DNA of 19,464 nucleotides, taken from contig JAEEML010000130.1 of assembly GCA_016283195.1 (NCBI GenBank), positions 1-19,464 on the forward strand, given 5' to 3'. Numbering within the stretch: position 1 is the stretch's first letter; every line of letters starts with the position of its first letter. A program made the position numbers and the translations under genes. Positions 1-7,379 of the stretch are shown here, in pieces. Under the pieces are notes generated by a model. It searched no databases, was not told the origin of the DNA, and saw only the letters and a list, made by a program, of their open reading frames with translations. The stretch comes from Deltaproteobacteria bacterium. Its GTDB lineage: Bacteria > JAEEML01.

Positions 1-629
1 AAATCACCGGCCAGGTAAACATTAGCCGCTCCGGTGTTAACATAATGCACAGTAAAGGTTTTATCCTGAAATTCCTCCGGCTGATGCATTTCACTCTTTG
101 CCCAGCAAAGACCGGTATTTTTGTCGCAAGTTTCATCGCTGTTGCAATCCGCAGCACCGGTGCAGGGGGAAACTTCGCAGGAATTAACGCCATTAGCGCA
201 AATATAAGCGGTGGTGCAGCCTTTGGCATCGGTAATAGCGTCACCCACACACCAGGTACAAGAGGAAATATCAGGGCAATCTTTAGGGCCGATATTTTTT
301 TGGCAATAGCCGGCTACACAAAGCTCGTCCGCTTTACATTTTGTAGTGCAATTACCGCAAAAATCGTGGTCATTTAAAGTATTTACACATTGCGTGCCGC
401 ACTGGGTAAAAGGCGCATCACAAGAGGCTACGCAATGGCCGGCGGTACAAAATTCGTCTTTTTCACAGGTATGCCCACACTTGCCGCAATTTTCGCGAGC
501 ACTATTTAAATTTACGCATTTGTCGCCACATGGCGTTAGGCCGGAAATACAATTTAATTCTTCATGCTCATTTTTGCAGGCTGAAAGGGCTAAAACAATA
601 GCACTTAAACAAAGCCATTTTTTCATCAT
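1..629 (-). CDS. Cys-rich lipoprotein, N-terminal part (leaves window)
   Basis: The reading frame runs off the left edge; 209 codons are visible. It starts at the ATG of 629-627, seven bases after a GGAG Shine-Dalgarno; the next codon (626-624) is also ATG. A short basic start and hydrophobic stretch end in the lipobox LSAC, so Cys18 should be lipidated and the protein exported. The mature part is Cys-rich and holds two copies of a CG-x-x-CVN...CG-x-C-x-x-x-C pattern common in secreted proteins of Myxococcota-like bacteria, then further Cys clusters. The last visible residues (VHYVNTGAANVYLAGDF) resemble the first strand of CBM48/amylase-type immunoglobulin-like domains, which often read VYLAGDFN. 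I infer a surface-anchored carbohydrate-active or carbohydrate-binding protein, but the catalytic part lies outside the window. It is transcribed divergently from the dhs-holB operon. Confidence 0.85.
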   Translation of the reverse strand, partial: MMKKWLCLSAIVLALSACKNEHEELNCISGLTPCGDKCVNLNSARENCGKCGHTCEKDEFCTAGHCVASCDAPFTQCGTQCVNTLNDHDFCGNCTTKCKADELCVAGYCQKNIGPKDCPDISSCTWCVGDAITDAKGCTTAYICANGVNSCEVSPCTGAADCNSDETCDKNTGLCWAKSEMHQPEEFQDKTFTVHYVNTGAANVYLAGD

Positions 630-647
630 TTTTCAACTCCAGATTAC

Positions 648-682
648 TAGAAGCGTTTTCCTAAGGCGGAAAACGACTTCTA
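648..682. promoter_or_regulatory. Strong inverted repeat in divergent intergenic region
   Basis: Bases 648-661 pair with 668-682 to give a 14-bp stem with one bulged A at 676 and a six-base loop (TAAGGC). The inner eight pairs, CGTTTTCC with GGAAAACG, are perfect. No T-tract follows on either strand, so it is unlikely to be a terminator. It overlaps the predicted transcription start of the minus-strand lipoprotein gene, so it may be a repressor operator or a stabilising hairpin at the very 5' end of that mRNA. Confidence 0.5.
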
Positions 683-710
683 TATTACTTGTAAAAGATG
701 AAATTGACAA
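682..710 (-). promoter_or_regulatory. Candidate sigma-70 promoter of the divergent lipoprotein gene
   Basis: On the minus strand, TTGTCA (710-705) is followed after 17 bases by TAATAT (687-682). Spacing is ideal, with five and four matches to the consensus hexamers. Transcription would start near 675, inside the dyad at 648-682, leaving a short 5' leader. The plus-strand reading of the same bases contains TTGACA (704-709), with only a weak TTTAAA 19 bases downstream, so a -35 region might be shared with the divergent operon. Confidence 0.5.
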
Positions 711-801
711 CCAAGGTCTGGCCAAAAGTTTAAAAGAGTTGTATTAGAGAATGGCCCTGATGGTCGGGGTATATTTTTACGGTCAAGGAGGACTATTTAC
801 T

Positions 802-1866
802 ATGGCCATAGAATCTATTGCCGATTTCATTGATCACCATTACCGCCACTATAATTCCGCTTTTTTAAAGGAAGCTGCTCAAGCCTATGTGCGCCACATT
901 GATAATGGCGGCAAAATGTTTTTGGCTATGGCCGGTGCCATGAGTACCGGTGAACTGGGGCTTTCCCTGGCCCGCATGATTCGCGAAGGGCACATCGCTG
1001 CCGTTTGCTGCTCGGCCAACAATCTGGAAGAAGATATTTTCAACATGGTTGCCCATGACAAATATAAACGCATTCCCAACTGGCGCAATCTCACTCCAGA
1101 AATGGAAAAAGAGCTGGAAAAATCCGGCTATAACCGCGTCACCGATATTTGCATTCCCGAAGACGAAGCCTTCCGTGCCGTGGAAGACAAAATGATCGAA
1201 CTCTGGAAACGGGCCGATAAAAACGGGCAGCGTTTCTTCCCGCATGAATATTTTTACCAACTGATTGATGAAGGCCTGGTAAAAGATTCTTATCAAATTC
1301 CCGAAACCGACAGCTGGGTTATCGAAGCCTGCAAAAAGAAACTGCCCATTTTCATCCCCGCGTGGGAAGATTGCACCATGGGTAATATCTTCTGCAAACA
1401 CGTTATGGAAGGCGATATTTCCAATTTCCATGTGGTGAAAACCGGTATGGAATACATGGCCGAGCTGGCCGATTGGTATTGCAAAACCACCATGGGCAAA
1501 GGCTTAAAAGAGCTGCCTGTTATGGACGGCCACAGCACAACTCATGTCGTGCGCCCCGAAGATCCCGCTTGCAAATGCACTGTGGGCTTCTTCCAAATCG
1601 GCGGCGGCACAGCCGGTGACTTCCCCATTTGCGTGGTGCCGATGATTCACCAGGATCTCTGCCGTCCCTGCCCATACTGGGGCTATTTCTGCCAAATCAG
1701 CGATTGCACCACCAGCTACGGCTCTTACTCCGGCGCTTTCCCCACCGAGAAAATCACCTGGGGTAAGCTGGATGTGGATACACCCAATTTTATGATTGAA
1801 TCCGATGCTTCTATCGTGGCACCGCTCATCTTCACTTATGTGTGCGAGCGGGCGAAAAAACACTAA
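802..1866 (+). CDS. Deoxyhypusine synthase-family protein
   Basis: 354 residues. The ATG at 802 is preferred over the in-frame ATG at 751 because AAGGAGGA lies at 785-792. The C-terminus has TWGKLDVD followed by an SDASIVAPL segment, matching the active-site region of deoxyhypusine synthases (SWGK), whose Lys (here K322) forms the enamine intermediate. IGGGTAGDF near 266-274 matches the glycine-rich NAD site, but the KHH that follows it in eukaryotic enzymes is absent. A Cys-rich stretch (residues 287-302, CRPC...CQISDC) is unusual. Eukaryotic members modify eIF5A; bacteria lack eIF5A, and some bacterial homologues make homospermidine or act in polyamine metabolism. The substrate here is unknown. 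It is probably the first gene of the operon, with holB starting eight bases after its stop. Confidence 0.88.
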   Translation: MAIESIADFIDHHYRHYNSAFLKEAAQAYVRHIDNGGKMFLAMAGAMSTGELGLSLARMIREGHIAAVCCSANNLEEDIFNMVAHDKYKRIPNWRNLTPEMEKELEKSGYNRVTDICIPEDEAFRAVEDKMIELWKRADKNGQRFFPHEYFYQLIDEGLVKDSYQIPETDSWVIEACKKKLPIFIPAWEDCTMGNIFCKHVMEGDISNFHVVKTGMEYMAELADWYCKTTMGKGLKELPVMDGHSTTHVVRPEDPACKCTVGFFQIGGGTAGDFPICVVPMIHQDLCRPCPYWGYFCQISDCTTSYGSYSGAFPTEKITWGKLDVDTPNFMIESDASIVAPLIFTYVCERAKKH

Positions 1867-1874
1867 GGTTTTCT

Positions 1875-2777
1875 ATGCAGTTACAGGAACTGGCCAAAGA
1901 AGAACACGCGGCACTGGTGCTTAGCCGCGCCATGGACCGGGGGCGGCTGCATCATGATTATCTCATTTGTGCCAGCGATATTGCCGAGGCCGAAAGCCTG
2001 GTGCGCGTTTTTTTTGCCGCCTGCAACTGCGAGCCGATGAACGGCCTGGAATGTTGCGGTGAATGTCCCACTTGCGAGGCCATTTTAGACCCGGAGCGCG
2101 AATATCCGGAGCTCATGCTCTTTGATGCCACCCAGCAAAAGCTGGGCATTGACGAAGTGCGCACTATCGAGGGGCGTCTTTCTCACTATATAAATCAGGG
2201 GCGGGCACGGGGCATTATCATCAGAGGCATGGAGCGTTTAACCACAGAGGCCCAAAACTGCCTCTTAAAAATTGTGGAAGAGCCGCCGGAAGCCACTTAT
2301 TTTTTCTTTATTACCACTAATATAAACGGTGTTTTGCTCACTATCCGCTCCAGGTGCCAGATTTTGCGCCTGAGCCCTGCTCCGCTCACTGTGGCCCAAA
2401 TAACGGCCGGTAATACTAATTTGGAGGCAATAAGCGAACTTTTGCTAAAAGCGGCCACTAAGAGCATAGAGGCGGTTATGGAGGCTGCGCAGCAAATTCC
2501 CGAGAATCGCTTTGAAGCCTCTATTGTGCTGGATTTATTGGAATTACGGCTAAGAGATATTTTAGCCGGGCGCGCCGGCCTTAGCGGGAGCGATTACATT
2601 TGCGACCAGGACTGGCTAAATAATAACGGCCCGATATTTGCTGATATTCCGGCCAAACGCCTCTTTAGCGCTCAAAATATTTTGGCCAAGGGGCGGCGCT
2701 ACCGCGACAACAATATTAACTGCCGCTTATTAGGTGAAAGCGTTATTCTGAGCCTTATCAACCAAGCGGATTTGTAG
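1875..2777 (+). CDS. holB: DNA polymerase III delta' subunit
   Basis: 300 residues. The ATG at 1875 is chosen over 1842 because 1842 would overlap the upstream gene by 25 bases, while AAGG (1865-1868) precedes 1875. The clamp-loader AAA+ fold shows in the stretch GMERLTTEAQNCLLKIVEEPP, then the arginine-finger motif SRC at residues 159-161. The zinc module is visible as Cys50/52, Cys60/61, Cys64 and Cys67. The P-loop is degenerate (no GxxGxGKT), as is usual for delta', which does not hydrolyse ATP. The C-terminal third fits the collar domain but is weakly conserved. In the clamp-loader complex it helps open the beta clamp. It is translationally close to both neighbours, and holB beside a PSP1/ricT gene is a known arrangement in Firmicutes. 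Confidence 0.92.
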   Translation: MQLQELAKEEHAALVLSRAMDRGRLHHDYLICASDIAEAESLVRVFFAACNCEPMNGLECCGECPTCEAILDPEREYPELMLFDATQQKLGIDEVRTIEGRLSHYINQGRARGIIIRGMERLTTEAQNCLLKIVEEPPEATYFFFITTNINGVLLTIRSRCQILRLSPAPLTVAQITAGNTNLEAISELLLKAATKSIEAVMEAAQQIPENRFEASIVLDLLELRLRDILAGRAGLSGSDYICDQDWLNNNGPIFADIPAKRLFSAQNILAKGRRYRDNNINCRLLGESVILSLINQADL

Positions 2778-2796
2778 AATAATTAAGGAGATTTTC

Positions 2797-4218
2797 ATGG
2801 AGGAAGGTGTAAACACCGTCCTTGAAGACAATGATAACACAGCGGAAGATGCCACTGAATTTGCCGGCGATACCGCTATAGGCGAAACCGCGGCAGAAAA
2901 CTCTGCCACCCAAGATGCCGAGCAAGACGAGAGTGCCCCTGTTAACCGCTGCCAACACTGCATGGTGCGTTTGCGCTTTGCCGGCCGTTGTGCCGAATAT
3001 TGCGCCGATACTTTAAAAGTAAATAACGGCGATGATGTGGTTATCGACAGCGACAGCGGCCTCACCATGGGCAAGGTGCTCATGCATAAAGACTGCGATG
3101 CCTGCCACGATGATTGCCCCTTGCCCAAAATCAGCCGCCTGGCCGAAAAAAATGATCACCAACTTTTTGAAGAGAACCGGGCCAGGGAGCGCGAAGCTTT
3201 TATCTTTTGTCAGGAGCGCATAGTTGAGCGCGGCCTGCCCATGAAGCTTTTGGGCGTAGAATTTATGCTAAACGGCACCAAGGCCATTTTTTATTTCTTC
3301 TCCGACGGCCGCGTGGACTTTCGCGCTTTGGTAAAAGACCTGGCCCAACGTTTTCGCACCCGCATCGAAATGCGCCAAATCGGTGTACGCGACGGCGCTA
3401 AGATTTTGGGAGGCCTGGGTATTTGCGGGCGTGAACTCTGCTGTGCCAGCTGGCTCACCACCTTTGAGCCGGTTTCCATCCGCATGGCCAAAGATCAAAA
3501 TCTGTCTTTAAATCCGCAAAAGGTCTCCGGTCTTTGCGGGCGCCTCATGTGCTGTTTGGTTTATGAACAGGCCACTTATACCCTTCTGCGTAAGGGGCTG
3601 CCCAAAATCGGCAAAAAGGTACTCACACCGGCCGGCGAGGGGCGCGTACGTGAGGTTAATGTTATTCTCCGGCAAGCCAAGGTGGATATTGAAAACGAAA
3701 CCCATATTTTTACCGTTGATGACGACGGCAATTTTGTGCCTGTAGTTATTACCGGAGAAAATAACAAGGTAAAACCAATAGATAGCCGCTCAAGTCGTCA
3801 GGAGATCATGGAATCCCCGCCCATACCGCCAATGCCGATGGATGATGATAGCTCTGTCTCCTCTTCCGGGAAAACGGCGCTGGCCGCCAGGAAAGAGGAG
3901 CCCAAAGGCAACCAGCCGCAAAACGAAGCGGAACCGGAAAAAGCCGAACATGCGAAACCGGCCATCCAAGAGGAAGATAATAATCATTCTGAGCCGGAAA
4001 CAAGGCGAGATAACAGAGAATTTAGAGATAACAGAGGTCCGCGACACGGCCAAAATATAAGGCACCGCGATAATCGCCGCGGCCCTGGAGAAACGGAACG
4101 CCCTTCCTATGAAGGCGCCAGACAACACAATAAAAACCGTCATAACCGCCACATGGGCGGGCGGCCGCACGGTCCAAGAAACGGCAGCAACAACCAAAAC
4201 AGAAGCGGAGAAGAGTGA
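2797..4218 (+). CDS. ricT: PSP1-domain iron-sulfur protein, RicT/YaaT-like, with long disordered tail
   Basis: 473 residues; AAGGAG ends eight bases before the ATG. An acidic N-terminus (about 1-48) is followed by a Cys pair (C52, C55), then the PSP1 core to about residue 258. The core includes the signatures GGLGICGRELCC and SGLCGRLMCC, whose six cysteines (C210, C215, C216, C247, C252, C253) match those of RicT. In Bacillus, RicT works with RicA and RicF as a [4Fe-4S] complex that aids RNase Y-dependent mRNA maturation. A small beta-rich segment follows (about 270-320). The last ~150 residues are low-complexity and rich in Glu, Pro, Asn, Arg and His, ending in a very basic N/R/H segment, perhaps for RNA or ribosome contact (inference). 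Its stop directly abuts the metG start. Length is well above the roughly 275 residues of Bacillus YaaT. Confidence 0.9.
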   Translation: MEEGVNTVLEDNDNTAEDATEFAGDTAIGETAAENSATQDAEQDESAPVNRCQHCMVRLRFAGRCAEYCADTLKVNNGDDVVIDSDSGLTMGKVLMHKDCDACHDDCPLPKISRLAEKNDHQLFEENRAREREAFIFCQERIVERGLPMKLLGVEFMLNGTKAIFYFFSDGRVDFRALVKDLAQRFRTRIEMRQIGVRDGAKILGGLGICGRELCCASWLTTFEPVSIRMAKDQNLSLNPQKVSGLCGRLMCCLVYEQATYTLLRKGLPKIGKKVLTPAGEGRVREVNVILRQAKVDIENETHIFTVDDDGNFVPVVITGENNKVKPIDSRSSRQEIMESPPIPPMPMDDDSSVSSSGKTALAARKEEPKGNQPQNEAEPEKAEHAKPAIQEEDNNHSEPETRRDNREFRDNRGPRHGQNIRHRDNRRGPGETERPSYEGARQHNKNRHNRHMGGRPHGPRNGSNNQNRSGEE

Positions 4219-6234
4219 ATGAGCAAAAAAACTTTGGTAACTTCAGCACTTATTTATGCCAATGGCCCGGCCCATCTGGGCCACATGGTGGAATACCTGC
4301 AAACTGATATATATGTAAAAGCCCTAAAGCAGCTGGGCGAAGATGTGATTTATGTCTGCGCCGATGATACGCACGGCACACCTATTGAAATAAACGCCGC
4401 CAAAGCCGGTATGACGCCGCAGGAATATATCGCCTCCTGGCATCAAAAACACAAAGAGGATTTTGATACTTACGGGGTGGATTTTGACAGCTTTTCCACC
4501 ACCAACAGCGAAGAGAATCACTTTGTCACCAACGAGATTTATAAAGCTCTCTCAGCTAAAAATGTCTTCCAAACTAAAGAGGTGGACGGTTTTTACTGTG
4601 AGCACGACAAGCGCTTTTTGCCCGACCGCTATGTGCGCGGCATTTGCCCCAAATGCGGGGCCGAAGATCAATATGGCGATGTATGCGAAAAGTGCCTCTC
4701 CACTTATGAGCCGACGGAGCTTAAAGAGCCCAAATGCGCCATTTGCCATAATACGCCGGTGATAAAAAGCTCCAAGCATCTCTTTTTATCTCTCTCGGAA
4801 TCAGCTGATTTTCTTCAGGAATACATCAAAGGCGCTCTAGGGGAAGAGCTCAAAAATCATGTGCAAAAATGGATAGATGAAGGGCTTAAATCCTGGTGCA
4901 TCAGCCGCGACGCGCCCTACTTCGGCTTTGAAATTCCCGATATTCCCGGCAAATACTTTTATGTGTGGTTTGATGCGCCAATCGGTTACATCGGCTCCAC
5001 GGTTACCTATTGTAAAGAGCACGGTTTAGACCCATTTAAAGAGTATTGGCAAAATGACGAAGCACGCATTGTACATGTAATCGGTAAAGATATTGTCTAT
5101 TTCCATTCGCTCTTTTGGCCCACAGTGCTAAAAAATGCCGGCTATCACCTGCCGGATACCATTCAGGTACACGGAATGCTCACTGTGGACGGCAAAAAAA
5201 TGAGCAAGAGCCGTGGCACCTTTATCCCGGCCAGGGATTTTGCCGCAGTGGTGGACCCGGAGTATCTGCGTTATTACTATGCCACCAAACTTAGCGAAGG
5301 AGCTGAAGATATTGACCTCGCCTTTGGTGAGTTTCAAAACCGTATTAATGCCGAGTTAGTTAATAAAATTGCTAACTTAGTGCATAGATCTGCTACTCTT
5401 ATCGAGCGCAACTTCGGCGGCAAATTGGCCGCTTTAAATAAAGACGAGTTTAAAGATATTATAGCCCAGGTTGAAGCTAAGCTAGCGGAAATCAAAGAGC
5501 TGTATCCCAAATTCCGCTTTAGCGAAGTAACTAAAAATATTTGTGAAATAGCTGATATCGGCAATGGGCTCATGCAGGACAGAAAGCCCTGGGAGCTGGT
5601 GAAGAGCGATCCCGATAAAGCACAGCAAATTCTCACTATGGTAGCCCATATTTGTCAGACTTTTGCCATAGCTCTAAAGCCCATTACTCCCAAATTTGTG
5701 GCCCGGGTAGAAGAGATTTTGGGCCAAAAAGAACCTTTAACCTTTAACACGCCGCTCTGGAGCATGAGTGAGCCCATGCGCGCTCCCAAACATCTGGCGC
5801 AGCGTTTTGACAAGCAGGTACTGGAGGACCTGGTAACCAGGATGGCTAAGCAAATGGAAGAACAAACAAAAGCGGCCGAAGAGGCGCCGAAAAAGCCTTT
5901 TGAACCCATTGAAGCGGAAATTCCCGCTGATACTTTCTTTAAAGTTGACCTCCGGGTCGGCAAAATTTTAACAGCCGAAAACATCAAAAAAAGCAAGAAG
6001 TTATTAAAGCTCTCCGTGGATTTGGGTGAGCCGGAGCCGCGGCAGATTCTCTCCGGTATAGCCTTAACCTTTAAGCCGGAAGATCTCATTGGGCGCAAGG
6101 TTATCGTGGTGGCCAATTTGGCGCCGCGCCAGATGATGGGGCTTGATTCTTATGGCATGATCATTGCCACAGGCGAGCCGACAGCTATTAAACTCGCTAC
6201 AGTGGACGGCGAGCCAGGAGATCGCATATCGTGA
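4219..6234 (+). CDS. metG: Methionyl-tRNA synthetase
   Basis: 671 residues, close to the 677 of Escherichia coli MetG. The ATG follows the ricT stop with no gap; GGAG at 4207-4210 serves as ribosome site. Class I signatures are HLGH (residues 19-22) and KMSKS (327-331). The connective domain carries two zinc-knuckle Cys pairs, CPKCG...CEKC plus CAIC, as in the E. coli-type enzyme. Residues 571-671 form the C-terminal OB-fold tRNA-binding domain (VDLRVGKI...LSVDLGE...ILSGIA) that dimerises MetG. It charges initiator and elongator tRNA-Met in the cytoplasm. Its tga stop overlaps the GTG start of rlmB by four bases. Confidence 0.98.
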   Translation: MSKKTLVTSALIYANGPAHLGHMVEYLQTDIYVKALKQLGEDVIYVCADDTHGTPIEINAAKAGMTPQEYIASWHQKHKEDFDTYGVDFDSFSTTNSEENHFVTNEIYKALSAKNVFQTKEVDGFYCEHDKRFLPDRYVRGICPKCGAEDQYGDVCEKCLSTYEPTELKEPKCAICHNTPVIKSSKHLFLSLSESADFLQEYIKGALGEELKNHVQKWIDEGLKSWCISRDAPYFGFEIPDIPGKYFYVWFDAPIGYIGSTVTYCKEHGLDPFKEYWQNDEARIVHVIGKDIVYFHSLFWPTVLKNAGYHLPDTIQVHGMLTVDGKKMSKSRGTFIPARDFAAVVDPEYLRYYYATKLSEGAEDIDLAFGEFQNRINAELVNKIANLVHRSATLIERNFGGKLAALNKDEFKDIIAQVEAKLAEIKELYPKFRFSEVTKNICEIADIGNGLMQDRKPWELVKSDPDKAQQILTMVAHICQTFAIALKPITPKFVARVEEILGQKEPLTFNTPLWSMSEPMRAPKHLAQRFDKQVLEDLVTRMAKQMEEQTKAAEEAPKKPFEPIEAEIPADTFFKVDLRVGKILTAENIKKSKKLLKLSVDLGEPEPRQILSGIALTFKPEDLIGRKVIVVANLAPRQMMGLDSYGMIIATGEPTAIKLATVDGEPGDRIS

Positions 6235-7292
6235 GAAACAATAATAACAATAAGCAAAGAAATACAGCCGGTAAAAATAGCCGCCGCGAAGCCCTACCGG
6301 AAGACAAAAAACGCCCTGCTCTGCCGCGTCATGGTGATGAGCGTAAAGCCCTGCCCGGCGGCCGCCGCAATTCCCAAGCTTTGCCGGGGCGCAAAAGCGG
6401 CGCGGCGCTGCCGGAGCACAAAATAGCCCGGGCGCTTCCGGACCATAAAGCCCCCGGGGCACTGCCGGCGCACAAAACACCCAGAGCGCTCCCGCCAAGA
6501 GATGAGCCCAAAGCTCTGGAAGCCGCCACGCCAAAGAGCAAAAAAGATCTGGCCGGCGACCAGGAGATTATTTTTGGCATTCATGCCGTTGAGGAGCTTT
6601 TAGAGACCAAGCCCAAACAAATCAGAGCTCTCCATGTTATCGCCGGCAGTGTCGGGTATGCCGTGGGCCGCCTCTTGGCCCGGGCCAAGGAGCTCGGCGT
6701 CTCCGTGCGTATGGATAGCAAAGAGGCCTTTAAAGCGCTGGCCCCCCAAGGCAACCATCAGGGCATTTTTGCCATTGTGGATTCTATTGAATATCTCTCG
6801 CTGGATGAAGTATTAGAGCGCTTCCCGGCTGATAAAAAGCCGCTTTTGGTTATACTTGACGGCATAGAAGACGGCCATAATCTTGGTGCTATCATCAGAA
6901 GCGCCCATGCCTTTGGGGCCAGCGCGGTGGTTACCGCCGAGCGCCGCAGTGCCGCTGTCTCGGGCTTCGTGGCCAAGGCGGCCGCCGGTGCTCTCGCACA
7001 CTGCCCGGTGGCCAGAGTGGGCAACCTGGCTCAGGCCATGGATCGGCTGATTGAAGAAAATTACACCTTGGTGGCCACCACCGTGGAAGGCGGCCGCCTA
7101 CCGTGGGAAATCCCGTGGGATATCGGGCCGATAGCGCTCGTTATCGGCGGCGAACATGCCGGAGTGCGCCCCATCATAAAAAAGCGTTGCCACCAGCTCA
7201 TGACTATTCCCATTGCCGAAACACAGGAATCACTCAACGCTTCTGTGGCGGCGGCCATTGCCCTCTATGAAGCAGCTAAGGCCAGAAAATAG
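6231..7292 (+). CDS. rlmB: 23S rRNA 2'-O-methyltransferase, RlmB/TrmH family, with repeat extension
   Basis: 353 residues with a GTG start overlapping the metG stop; GGAG lies at 6217-6220. Residues 113-185 are the SpoU substrate-binding domain (IIFGIHAVEELL...). Residues 198-353 are the SPOUT knot, with motif 1 DGIEDGHNLGAIIRSA (Asn217), motif 2 ALVIGGEHAGVR and motif 3 IPIAETQESLNASVAAA (Asn336), the S-adenosylmethionine pocket. RlmB methylates a 23S rRNA guanosine in E. coli; other family members target other sites, so the exact nucleotide is inferred. The first ~110 residues are not part of the usual enzyme: a poly-Asn/basic start and eight ALP-initiated repeats (see separate entry). It is the last gene of the operon; a new promoter follows at once. 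Confidence 0.93.
   Translation: MRNNNNNKQRNTAGKNSRREALPEDKKRPALPRHGDERKALPGGRRNSQALPGRKSGAALPEHKIARALPDHKAPGALPAHKTPRALPPRDEPKALEAATPKSKKDLAGDQEIIFGIHAVEELLETKPKQIRALHVIAGSVGYAVGRLLARAKELGVSVRMDSKEAFKALAPQGNHQGIFAIVDSIEYLSLDEVLERFPADKKPLLVILDGIEDGHNLGAIIRSAHAFGASAVVTAERRSAAVSGFVAKAAAGALAHCPVARVGNLAQAMDRLIEENYTLVATTVEGGRLPWEIPWDIGPIALVIGGEHAGVRPIIKKRCHQLMTIPIAETQESLNASVAAAIALYEAAKARK
6291..6512 (+). repeat. Eight tandem nona/decapeptide repeats (ALPxxxxxx) in rlmB N-terminus
   Basis: Residues 21-94 of the methyltransferase divide without gaps into units starting ALP: ALPEDKKRP, ALPRHGDERK, ALPGGRRNSQ, ALPGRKSGA, ALPEHKIAR, ALPDHKAPG, ALPAHKTPR, ALPPRDEPK. Two units have ten residues and six have nine (30 or 27 bases). 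The DNA copies are degenerate, so the repeat is maintained at protein level. It is strongly basic and probably unstructured, which could suit rRNA binding (inference). Confidence 0.85.
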
Positions 7293-7302
7293 TTCTAACT
7301 GG

Positions 7303-7331
7303 TTGACTAAAAAGCGCAAAAATAATAAAAT
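7303..7331 (+). promoter_or_regulatory. Sigma-70-like promoter before the EGF/FISUMP gene
   Basis: TTGACT at 7303-7308, a 17-base spacer, then TAAAAT at 7326-7331; each hexamer matches the consensus in five of six positions. It begins 11 bases after the rlmB stop. A start near 7338 would give a leader of about 40 bases ending in the AGGGAG ribosome site. This makes the downstream gene an independent unit, although no clear terminator separates it from rlmB. Confidence 0.6.
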
Positions 7332-7379
7332 AAAAAGCAGAAAGCTCTCCGCAGTTACAAGGAAAGCTAGGGAGAAAAC

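Noticed and set aside
45-747. Plus-strand open frames opposite the lipoprotein gene
   Set aside because: They lie antisense to a clear lipoprotein frame with signal peptide, Cys pattern and Shine-Dalgarno, and have no ribosome site or recognisable motif.
865-1431. 188-codon minus-strand frame inside the deoxyhypusine-synthase-like gene
   Set aside because: Shadow of a well-supported gene; low-complexity composition and no ribosome site.
6294-6584. Minus-strand frames opposite the ALP repeats
   Set aside because: They arise from the G+C-rich repeat and encode only low-complexity sequence.
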